Of a stretch of DNA of 64,000 nt, positions 1-9,920 are shown one piece after another (positions within the stretch are counted from its first letter, which is position 1; every line of letters starts with the position of its first letter). Origin of the DNA: Septoria linicola (taxonomy: Eukaryota; Ascomycota; Dothideomycetes; Mycosphaerellales; Mycosphaerellaceae); contig CP099426.1 of assembly GCA_024114885.1 (NCBI GenBank), positions 1,798,001 to 1,862,000 of the forward strand, in the 5' to 3' direction. Below the pieces are notes generated by a model. That model was not told where the DNA came from. It worked only from the letters and a program-made list of their open reading frames with translations, and ran no database searches. The position numbers were made by a program, and so were the translations under genes.

Positions 1-120
1 CAGAGATAGAGCTGTCGCGTGGCGCTGGAAGGCGTAGCTGTTGTGCACGGCGGGCTGCTTGGCATGACGATCACCGAAAAGCCATATCTGCGCTGGCAGC
101 CTCTCAGAGAGCAGGAACAT
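1..120 (-). CDS. Possible partial coding region at the left edge
   Basis: On the minus strand a frame starting at an ATG (118-120) stays open for 40 codons to the window edge. The same frame is also open upstream of the ATG to about position 268, with a hydrophobic stretch (TLTLLVNMFLL) just before and across the ATG, so it could be an internal exon of a membrane-anchored protein. No family was recognised. The piece is too short to judge, and it may be chance. Confidence 0.2.
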   Translation of the reverse strand, partial: MFLLSERLPAQIWLFGDRHAKQPAVHNSYAFQRHATALSL

Positions 121-814
121 GTTTACCAGCAGCGTAAGTGTCCCTGCTAGAAAGGCTTGTCTCTTGGCGGGCGTTTGGTGGTATCTGCACTTCCTGCAGC
201 CCGCCCCTCTTTCGACGACAGATTCCTCGGACGGCCGAGGCAAGCAGGGTGGTATACAGCCACTTCGTTACTTGACAATTTGGGTGACAGATTTTGCGCA
301 TGGCATTTTTGTCGTAAGAGGAGCTGCAGGAATTCAGCTCGGAAGATGGTGAGGATGGTGGACGAAGGACTCCGATGGAAGTGGCAGGAGTTTCAGCCGG
401 CACAAAATTGGCCTGATGACTCAGCCTAGAGCTCACATCACTCGAGCTTTTTGATAGCGAAGCCACCGAACCAGTAACATACGTGAGCCAGACACGTTCG
501 CTGAGCTGTTTTCGATGCGAAGACTGCGGCACTAAATCATGAACTTCGCAGACGCTGCTTCAGCATGTTCGAGGCCGGGGACGTCCAGGCATAAGCTACG
601 TGTGAAGTTGGAATGCATTGTGGACGTTCTTGGTCATGTACTGACACTTCGTCAAGAGCGATCTCCATCTTATGCTTACGAGATGTTGTGCTGATATAGC
701 ACACATGTCATATAGATCGCGATGCAAAGAAGGTCAGATCTCATTAGCTAACCTGCATTACCAATACTCACCTGTTCCCAGCTTTAATGCTATCCGGCAG
801 TAATCCACCCCTTC
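121..814. other. Intergenic, no supported gene
   Basis: Only overlapping low-complexity frames on both strands occur here, none with a recognisable motif. It holds the 3' flank of the P450 gene. Confidence 0.5.
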
Positions 815-2429
815 TTAGCCTCTTCTCTTGACAGTAACCTTGACAGTTGGCTTGGTGAAGAAACCGCTTTTAAATTCCAAGCCAGTATCTTGTGCCGGCA
901 TGAATTCGAACCTGCGAATAAGCGAGGGTAGCAACTTCGACATCTCGAGCATAGAGACATGTCTACCGATGCAAGTTCTCGCTCCGCCACCGAACTGATT
1001 GTCGTTAGTCGAAGGTACTTCAGGGAATGGAGAGCGACTCACAGCGAAAAAAGCCTTGTCTATGGCGGACGTGTCACCAAGCCATCGCTCAGGCTTGAAT
1101 TCCAGGACGTCGGCGCCCCAAATCTCTGACATGTGGTGGATGACCCATGGATTGACGCCTACATGTGTCTGTTGGACAGTGTCAGTACTGTCGCTTAGAG
1201 TAGATTGACCTTCGCGGACGAACCCCTGCTGGAAAGTGCTTCCCAGCTATTGTTGCTCCTCCTTCCGGAACCACTCTGTAGAGAGTGCTTCCCACTGGAG
1301 AATGCAGACGAAGTGCTTCTTGGATGCAGGCTTGCAGGTAAGTAAGTTTTTGGCCTTGCGCGAATGTTGCAGGATCAGACAGATTTCCTGCTTCAACCGC
1401 CTCATTCAACTCTACACGTAGCTTGTCCAAGCATCTCAGGTTCTGCGCAAGGAACCATATAGTTGAGCTCAATGCAGTCGCAGTTGTATCGGACCCTGCG
1501 CCAAAGTTCTGAGCAACGATCTCCTTCATTGAATACTTGCTCATCTTCCCGGTCCCTATGCATTTGATGCACTTGACCATCATGTCTTCTCGATGGGTGG
1601 GGTCAGTCGCATTTTCGAACCTGTCCTTGACCTCTCTGCCAATGACCCTGTACAGAACCGAAAGAGGATGGACGCTGGGAATGTACTTCATGGCCAACTT
1701 CCATAGGATATGCCATTCGGGTATGAGACCTATTCGACCGCTCCAGCAATTGTTCAGCCAGTCGACTGTCTTCAGGAGATTGTCTTTGTCGTAGCCACAT
1801 TCGATCAGCCCGAACGAGCGACCAAAGGTGAATTCTCCAATGACGTCGAAAGCATACAGCTGCATCCAGGTGAAGAGGTCGAGTGGCTGGCCTACTTGAG
1901 CGAGTCGATCCAATGCGTGCACAAAGCGCTTGTTAGTCTGATTCACGAAGGGCTCGTAGGAGAGCAATGTGGAATTTGCGTAGAAGTTCGCCTGGACTCT
2001 GCGTTTCTGTGCATGCTTTTGGATGTCCATCTCGGAAAAGACATCTCTGTCGTGAGCATTCGTGCCCCCGAACGTGGAATAGAAGTCGGACTTGTAGAAT
2101 TTGGAGCCAGCGCCGTACACGAGCTGAATCGCTGCTGGATCTGTTATGCTGTAGCGATTGGGCGCTACGCGGACGACGTTGCCTGTCTGCAATCAGCCCG
2201 CGTTCGAAGGGTGTGACATTCGCAACACACCATGCTTTCTGTGGAGCTCTTGGAGCACAGACTCAGAGTCTTCAGAGTATGCTGCGTGGTAAAACTCCCA
2301 GAGACGAGTGAATCGTGCAATCGACGGACCAGGTACGTCTGGCAATGTACTCGAATAGGCTTTAAGCAGTAAGTGCAAGACATATGCTATCGCGGCTACT
2401 GCTAGGGGGACAAAGGAGAATAACAGCAT
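815..2429 (-). CDS. Cytochrome P450 monooxygenase
   Basis: Four exons (2429-2229, 2186-1224, 1168-1043, 994-815), all with phase-0 introns, give 489 residues, the usual length for a fungal microsomal P450. An N-terminal membrane anchor is followed by a proline hinge (PDVPGPS). The I-helix oxygen-binding motif AGSDTT lies near residue 297, the K-helix E-x-x-R (EALR) near 357 and the heme loop FGGGARTCIG near 431, with the Cys ligand near 438. All key residues are intact, so the enzyme should be active. The overall pattern recalls the pisatin-demethylase/benzoate-hydroxylase-like clans (family knowledge); the substrate is unknown. The 48-nt last intron is a multiple of three and lacks a stop, so it is easily mistaken for coding. 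A TATAAT-like box lies about 25 nt upstream of the ATG. The gene is divergent from a Zn2Cys6 regulator, a common secondary-metabolism layout. Confidence 0.93.
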
Positions 2430-3368
2430 GATGGGCCCTTAGGTGGTGGATTATAGTCTGCCAGACATGCTCCAGCATCGGGTCATGGTATAGTATGCGT
2501 CCCAGCCATGATAATGGTACCGCTTCCGAAGCTGACGGCCTTCCGCATTGCCTACATCGCTTGCAGCGTGAATACACAGAGCACGGCAACATCAACTTGA
2601 CCTCGGATGTGGCGACGACTGGCGCTGTGATGGGACCAAATTTACATCCTCGATTGTCAGTGATGGACGTCGGAATCTTGAGCAGTTCCGAGTATAAACA
2701 GCATTGTTGACTCCACAATGCTTGGCAGCACTCGGAGCGGGAACTTCATGTCTCCTTTTCATCGTCACCTGTTGTTCATTTTGAATCGGTGGTCATAACC
2801 TGGTGACCTTGATCTTATTGGTAGGCCACCGTCGTCTGCACCTGCCGACGTCCGTCCTGAATTTCCCACGGGATCTGTGGTTTAGACGAGCTGCAGAAAC
2901 TGGGACAGCAGATCAACAGGCGATGCGGGCGTTGACTTGGGCGCGGGCTTCTGCCATCTGAGTCGCTGCAGGCCCTCGAGACTTGGTCTACTGGAGCCAG
3001 ATATATGGTATCCTGGGAGTACAAATAAGTGTCGTCCAGAGAGGGCCGTTGCTGCTCGTGCGCTTCGCTATCCAAGCCTGTGCAGGAGTCTTGGACACAT
3101 CGTGGTGGCACTGCTGTAAACGAAGGACTGTAAACAGCGCGTAGTAAGCATCAGCACATCTTTCACTTGAGATGCAGCCGCTAAGACGAGTTTGGCAGAG
3201 GCATTGACCGGGTCGTGAATACGGCACGCATGGAGAGGCGTGGATGCAGTGAAAGGCTAGCAACCTTCCCCGCATTGAACCAGAGCCTCTTCCACATTGA
3301 GACCTAAACCTGGCGTCCCCCCAGCCAGAGCACGATCTTTCAATTGAAGTGTGTAACAAGTCATCGAC
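2430..3368. promoter_or_regulatory. Shared upstream region of P450 and Zn2Cys6 regulator
   Basis: This 0.94 kb region between two diverging genes has no convincing coding frame. It presumably holds both promoters (inference). No specific operator was identified. Confidence 0.45.
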
Positions 3369-5032
3369 ATGGGCGACCGAGGAATGGGTCCTGATGATAA
3401 TGGCAGAGTTCGAAAACACAAGCGGGATGTCTATACACCGCGAGCATGGTATGCTGCCCCGAGCATTGTTTTCGTCCCCTTACTAATGGAGGATCTCCAC
3501 CCTGCAGTGATAGCTGCAAGGCACGAAAGATCAAGTGCAGCGGCAACACTCCCTGCAGTCGCTGTGTCGATGCGAATACAGCCTGCGCTTATACAGTGAA
3601 ACAGAAGCGCCCTACACTTGCCACCAAGTCAGTCGAGAGGATCAACGACATGCATGCCATCCATTGCTGACCACGGTTTTATGTCGTAGACCTTCTCGCA
3701 ATCGTCTCGGGGATTTGGAAAAGTTTGTGCAGCTGATCCAGGGTGGGCTAGCACAGCTGGGCTCAACAATCGCCACTACCTCCAGCCCGTTACAAGGCTC
3801 AGTTCGAGCCTGAATGGTCGACGACTTTCCTCAAATCAACCTCGTCCATGTCCGTCCAGTTCCGAGAACATCCTTGGATGGGCACTGGTCATCGCTGACC
3901 AGTGCGGGAATCGCCCAAGAAAGCGACGAAGAAGTGCTGTCAGTATCACCACCGGCGCAGGAAGACTTCGAAGGCGACTTGTACCCCGATTGGTCGAATG
4001 CGGTCCAAGCAATCCTTTCTCTGCCTCAGACTACGACTCAGGCGTTGTTGGATCTAGTCTCTTCCGACGTTCTCTGCATGTATCCTTGCGTGGACATCAG
4101 CACCATTGAGCAGAATTTGATGACTGTGTATCGAAATCTGCAGAGCCATGACAATCGGACTTATCTAAGTCTCGTGGACATCGAGATCGTCAAAGCATGC
4201 CTACTAGTAGGCGCATGCGCTCAACAGTCCGACGAGGATGGGCTGGTAGCTTTGCTCGAAACAAGCATCTGTTGGAGCGTCGAGACAATTTTCAGCCAGG
4301 ATTCTGTGAATCTCGAGGACCTGACCATGACTTGTCTGCTTGTAAGTGTTTTCAGATGATGCATGGCGGATTGGAAAAAGGCTAAGAGCTCGAGCAGAGC
4401 ATATCTCATCATCAACGTGATCAAAGACAAAAGGCATGGCGAATGGCCGGTTGCGGAGCTAGAATCGCACTAGAACTCTCGATGGACCTGGATTCATACG
4501 ATCAACCTGATGAAGTGGCGGAAAGTACCTACTTGGACAAACAACGCAAATTGCTGTTCTGTTGCATCTCAAATCTGGACACCCGCAGCAGTCTGCTGGT
4601 AGGCTTGCCTCGGATACTTGAGGACCAAGTCAGACCTCAACATCTGGACGCTTTGGTATGCATACGTCGTGTGTGTGGTCCTTCCTTTGGAAAAGCGATT
4701 CCGCGGAACATGGGTACGGTGTCCGATATGCAAATCAAACCGGCAGTTCTAGGCGGTACTCAGTACCTCACCTCGCTCGACCATTTAGCCGAGATCGGCA
4801 CAAATAACAGATGCCATCGTTGTAGAGTGACAAGCTGTATCAGTACATGCCATCTGGTCTACATCTAAGGACTTCAATCATCTGTCACCATGGCTACGTA
4901 CGATAGCACCTGTCCATTACTTAACATAAGCTTTCCTAACGAGTTTGCAGGGAATATTCGGCTTCGTTCGCGTTCTTCGAGGCACTATGGGATGTTTGTA
5001 TTCAATCTCCATCTGTCAAGATTGATTTCTGA
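3369..5032 (+). pseudogene. Zn2Cys6 fungal transcription factor, 3' half degenerate
   Basis: Exons 3369-3448 and 3508-3627 splice to an intact Zn(II)2Cys6 DNA-binding domain (Cys at about residues 27, 30, 37, 43, 46 and 53; core CKARKIKC), followed by a linker. In that frame a TGA occurs at 3811-3813. It can be avoided only by a poor candidate intron (3789-3866). The frame then continues into a fungal-specific transcription factor domain through an intron at 4342-4397 (segment AWRMAGCGARIALELS). Beyond 4655 further domain pieces are readable, but in different frames: YLTSLDHLAEIG, then LSPWLRTIAPVHYL, then FAFFEALWDV, ending in a stop at 5030-5032. I infer that the gene is decaying, although a correctly spliced divergent gene cannot be excluded. 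It is divergent from the P450 and may once have regulated it. Confidence 0.65.
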
Positions 5033-5038
5033 CAACAT

Positions 5039-5194
5039 GACAAGGCTGGCGTACGTTACCGTTTCGTCAATCTCGGCTCAGACCATCCCGCCATGATGGA
5101 GGCGATGGTGAAGGGGCAGCAAGAAAAACGAGACAAGTTCCCCAAATTCATCACATGTCCAAGTGAGATGGTGACTCCGGCATGGCTTCCGTGA
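5039..5194 (+). pseudogene. Fragment of a thiamine-diphosphate enzyme (acetolactate synthase-like)
   Basis: A frame of about 50 codons reads KAGVRYRFVNLGSDHP, then EAMVKGQ, FPKFITCP and SEMV. This matches, from family knowledge, the N-terminal TPP-binding domain of fungal acetolactate-synthase-like ThDP enzymes (PF02776 type), including the conserved glutamate of SEMV. The frame has a stop just upstream and another at 5192-5194. Neither the remaining N-terminus nor the 500-odd residues downstream are present, so this is a remnant. It abuts the broken regulator on the left and the 3' end of the amine oxidase on the right, pointing to a rearrangement breakpoint. Confidence 0.7.
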
Positions 5195-5264
5195 CCATGA
5201 CACAACGCAGCAAGACCATGGTAATCCCAATGCCAGTCTTCCGTCCACTGCATAGCCGTTTATA

Positions 5265-7838
5265 TCACGCCGACGCCGAAGCCGGCCTCGCCTCGAAGAA
5301 CTGCTCATTGGGATCATAAGGAAACTTCCTTACGACCACATCCCCCGTATAATCCCATAACTCATCCTCACCGCCATCCGCAACAACTTCACAATTGTCC
5401 TCCTCTTTCTGCCCAAACAACTCAACCTCACTAACATTCCCACCCTCGTAGTTCACTCTCACCATATTAACAGATTTTCTACTCTCATCCCCATAAAAAT
5501 AATTCACAGGCGTGAACCTCACACTCGAATGCGCAGATGCAAAGACCGTATTTGGCAAATCACCCGTATGAGGAACATGGTGCATACCTAAATTGAACCA
5601 GACGACGAGGTCTTCTTGCTCTAGACTCTCGCCGTCGAAGAATTTATCAAAGTCGACGGGCGGGTTGTAGATATCTTGACCGTTGTACGGGTGGGCGGAG
5701 CATGATTCAGTGTCTTTCTGCTTGGTGATTGCTAGGTCGTATTTGGCCCAGTTGACTGCATCGGCGAGGTTGCTGGAGTTTTGGACTGTGAGGTGGCAGG
5801 TTGATTCGGGCTGGATGCGGTAGCCACGAGGCTCGCCGTACTTGTTTGGCATGGCCGTGTTGATTATGCGGTACTGGGTTGCGGAGTTGCTGTCATATGT
5901 CAAGGCACTCTCATTTTCGTTTGTGATTAGGCGACGAGATAGTTTCATGGTGTTGCGAGGCTTGTCTGACCAGGTGTAGCTTTCTGTGACCGGTACGTTT
6001 GTCGTAAGCTCCATAGTGTTGTCTGTTCCGAGAATGTCAAAGTCCGCTTTGAAGTGCAACACATGGTCGTGCATGGAGCCAGAAAGGCTGTCGTGAATCT
6101 GGTATCCGTAGTCCTGGTTGTTGGCGTAGAAAGCGGATTGTATGTATCCCGATGCTCGCACTTCCACTCTGATGGAGCCGTCGAGGTAGAACTCGTAATT
6201 GAACATGTAGTCGTCTGAGCACATGTGTCAGCAATATTGCACGTATGAAGCGTTTCAGCAAGCTCCTTACAATTTCCAACAGTGCTCACACTACGCACAG
6301 TGAAGAACACATTCTTGCTGTTCGAGACATAAGATCCTGTCGAATGCCTCTGCATTGGATAGTTGGCATTGTACTCGAAGAAGCAGATAGAGTTTACATG
6401 TGTGTGAGTCTCCTCAGATGTGTAGAACGATGTGTTCATGTATGAAGCATAGGAAGGGCAGTCGTATCCCGGCACAAGCTGGAAGGCGTTTGGCCCGAAG
6501 CCGTAGTAAGAATCCAGGTAGCCAACTCCCGACTGAACAGGGTCGTTGCCAGCGTAGTGTGCTAGAGCCTCTTGTAAGCCAAGCTCATACAGAATCCTGT
6601 CACCTTTGTATCGAATGTCGAAAAGATTCAACCCGCGATCGCGAGTGAAGCCGATGTAGAATGAGAAGTCCATCCACTCTACGTACTTGCTTTCCGCATC
6701 GATGGCATATCGCGAACCACCGGGGGCTACTATTGCTGGAGGCGATGCTGTATCCATGGATGGTACCTGGCCTTGTTGATCCGTGCTAGCCCAAGCACCA
6801 TCGATATTAGCGCCCAGCTTCACGAAGCCGGGCGCATGATAGGCATTCCTGAAAGCGTCCGTAGAGGAATAGAAGATATCGTTGTATAGCCAACCTTCAT
6901 GAACCCACTGTGAAGGGTCACGGCCGGAGACATCGGCTTTGATGAATAAGCCTAGAGGCAGCAGTGTCTGTGTGTCGTAGCCCTCAGTCATTTGGTTCCA
7001 GAATGTGGCCCAGTACGTCAATTTCAGCTGTCCATCTTCCTCGTCTTGCCAAAGAGGATCAATGCCCCAGACGTCCAGGGTATCATTATCTGACCCATTG
7101 GCAAATCCACCCCATAGGTCGAGTGTGATGTCAGAAATAGTGCCCGTGATGTTAGTGATCTTGAATGAGTCTGTCAGCATGGATCATCATACAAATCTCC
7201 TCATCAGTTGTAGGAAAGCGGACATCCACACTCACCCATGTGTGATAAGAGTCGTGACTGGCGTCCAGGTTTCGAACACTTCCGCCAGTCTTTCGCGTGT
7301 GAGTATATTCCAGTGGCTGCCAGGTGGTGGTACCATTCTGCACAGGAAGGGGTCCAACCAGGATGTCACTGTATGTAGGCTCGAGCGTAGCTCTTTTGTC
7401 AAGAACAACGTGCGCATACCGAGCGGGTACTGCACCGGAGCTGTCGATGTAGTTCAGTGCATCGGTCTTGTTTGGCTGCATCAATTCTACTAGAAGAACT
7501 GTGTTGTCCCATTCGCCGGCGACATCGCTCGTGGTGAGATTCAGATCTGTTTGATGGAACAGCCAGTAGGTAACGCTTGCCGCTTCGTCATCTGTCAGGC
7601 CGGCCCAAATGTTTGTCTTCGGCGCCGAAATGGCTGCAGGCCCAGATTCGGTGCAGATAGAGCTGTTTGACCACCTTTTGGATATGTTTTGTCGGGCAGA
7701 GGTACTTTTGACCAACCGTGAACGGGCTGCCTGGACCCATGGGGCTTTTGGTTTGGGAATAGCAAATACCGAGATGGGTAGGGTCGAGAAGGTCAGCAGC
7801 ACAGTGAGCACAGACCTTGATAAAGAAGAGGAACGCAT
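5265..7838 (-). CDS. Secreted copper amine oxidase
   Basis: Three exons (7838-7232, 7170-6271, 6214-5265) give 818 residues. The protein oxidatively deaminates primary amines to aldehyde, ammonia and hydrogen peroxide (family knowledge). An N-terminal signal peptide (hydrophobic core VLTVLLTFSTLPISVFA) and many N-glycosylation sequons indicate secretion. The N2-like domain motif APKTNIWAGLTDDEA is near residue 75. The catalytic-base motif YLDSYYG has its Asp near 422. The topaquinone precursor motif N-Y-D-Y is restored exactly by splicing, with Tyr 503 split by the intron at 6215-6270. Copper ligands are HDH near 551/553 and a third His in MHHVPHTGDLP near 714. All catalytic residues are present. 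The first intron (7171-7231) needs a GTGTGG donor, because the stronger GTGAGT 4 nt away would break the frame. A TATAAG-like box lies about 45 nt upstream. Confidence 0.95.
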
Positions 7839-9920
7839 CTTGCTTGAACGTCAAATCATGGTGTGAACATATCCCAAATACTTATAGAGTATGCTCTTCG
7901 CTGCAGGTTGACTGATACAATGGCGAGTTACGGGCACGACTGCAGATAAGCCATCAAGGCCTGCACATTCAATGCCATGAAGACACCTGGATTGGAGCGT
8001 AAAGTTCGTTGCCTGGAGCCAAAGTGTCATGCCAGGAGATAGCGCGATAGGGCAACGCCCGGGCGACAGCTTCGAAGCAGCGCCTAGATATGCCACTCCG
8101 AGCAAAGTCGGCACTCACTCAGCATCTTGTCTCTCAACGAAAAGCCATGGTAAGCTGTATAATGCAACGGCCCTCGCTTGTACATGTGGGCAGCTTGACA
8201 GCTCGTTGTCGGTTTAGCCGCCGTCACGAAGATTCGTCTCTGAAGTTTTGTCAGCAACTTCTTGCTTACCACGACGCATTTTGCGCGGCACTGATGCGCC
8301 CGTAGGAATCAGCTTCATCGTCTTCACCAGGCTCTGAAGCGCAACATCTGTACGGTATGCGCAAGTTGTTGTACTTCCAGCGCGTGGTCGAGCTGGCGAG
8401 TCTCGTGAGCCCGCCCGCTGCACCGCGCATGCGACAACGTTTCCAGCGTGCGACATTCCCCAGTGTGCGACATGTGGTATTTCAGATTAGCGCATGGCAA
8501 TGGATTTTTGCGTTGTGCAACGGCAAGCATGCTCCAATGAGCTCCCCGGATGGAGTGCCGGCAACATATGAGTTGAGATGACATCTCCACAGTGCACCCA
8601 CGATCTTCAAGGCCGGTTGAATATAATGGGATCGACGTAGGTTGTAAGTTCGCCCGCAGCATATAGTGAAGGATGTTGAGCGCTGTTGAAGCCAATCTCA
8701 GCGACGCGCAATCTCCCGGAGGTGCAACATCTCACAGCGTGCTGCTGTGACGAGCGTGCTGTTGTGTCAAAACTCCACGCTCACAGATGCTGCTCTGTGC
8801 AGTTGTTGCGTTGAGAGCCGTGTTGGACCTCGTAAGGCAGCTTGAAATTTCGAGGATCGACAACTTAGCGAGAAGTCTAGAATTGCTGTGGAGTTGATTG
8901 TTCTATCTTGAGACGACTCCGGTTCGGGTGGTCATCAGCATGCTTGTCATGAGTTATTGACGTCGTTTCTTACAGAAGCACAGCAGGTCTAGCTGCATTT
9001 CTTGTGCATAAGGATCAATAGTGCGTGCCAGGTACATGCTGAGGTCGGCAGAGTTGCAGGTGTTGCTATACAGACCTATAGGTCAGCAGCGCAGACCAGA
9101 AGAATGGTCTGCCAGGCGCGTATGAGATGTGTCGTCTGGGCATAGCTGGAATCGCACTCGACCAACAACGAGAGAGGTTTGGGATGTTGCAAAGAGTGGA
9201 TTTGCGCCCGTTTGTCTGACGGTAGTGGCTGCGAGCATGCATCTCTAGTGCGCCACAAATCTACGCGAGCCAATGGAGATTGTACCACATTGTTGCACCC
9301 TTGCCTGTCGTGAGTGTCAGATTTGGTCTTCGTATGCGCACGAGATGCAAGGAAAGCGAGGAAATTGAGAAGATGTTGTGATGATGAGAAGACTGTAGAG
9401 ACGGGCAGATCATTTTGGCCATCTCGGCTGTCAGACAGGAAAAAGGGTGCGATGAAGACGTCTGGATTGAGAAATCCGCAAACCCCTGCGTTTCCTGCGC
9501 GATCGAGACCTTCCGGTACGCTCACTTTCACGACCTTTCTTCTGCCAACACCAACAGGAGCCTCCATTTTGCCTTTTGCGCTTTCTCATCCTGGTTGTCT
9601 GTAATCACCTTCAAGTCGTTCATTTGTCTTTTGCTGCCGCGCATCGACGACGACGAACCAATTGTCCTTCAATCTCGATCCCCATCCACCTTTGGACCAA
9701 TTGAATTCAGCTGAGGATCTGCTCTCGTGAAGGCTGTCCCGTGCGCTAGGATTGCCTCAGAATCAGCCACTAAACGCCATTTCGAGAGTGCTTCTTCGTG
9801 CGCTGGTCATCGCCTGTCTGCATGTTTATCCATTCTTTCGACCTGCAATAACAGCAACACGTTCTGTGATTGAGCCACAACTCGGGATGCGATCAAGGTC
9901 GCTGAGCGGATCCCCTCAGA
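7839..9920. other. 2.1 kb intergenic region without a supported gene
   Basis: Several short frames exist on both strands (for example minus-strand frames at 8214-8456 and 8324-8695), but none has a recognisable domain or a splice pattern. The right end presumably holds the promoter of the following gene. Confidence 0.5.

Noticed and set aside
104..532. Minus-strand frame of 142 codons
   Set aside because: No recognisable motif, composition like shadow frames, overlapped by plus-strand frames of similar quality.
8214..8695. Two overlapping minus-strand frames in the gene-free 2 kb
   Set aside because: Arg/Thr/Ser-rich without pattern or splice support.
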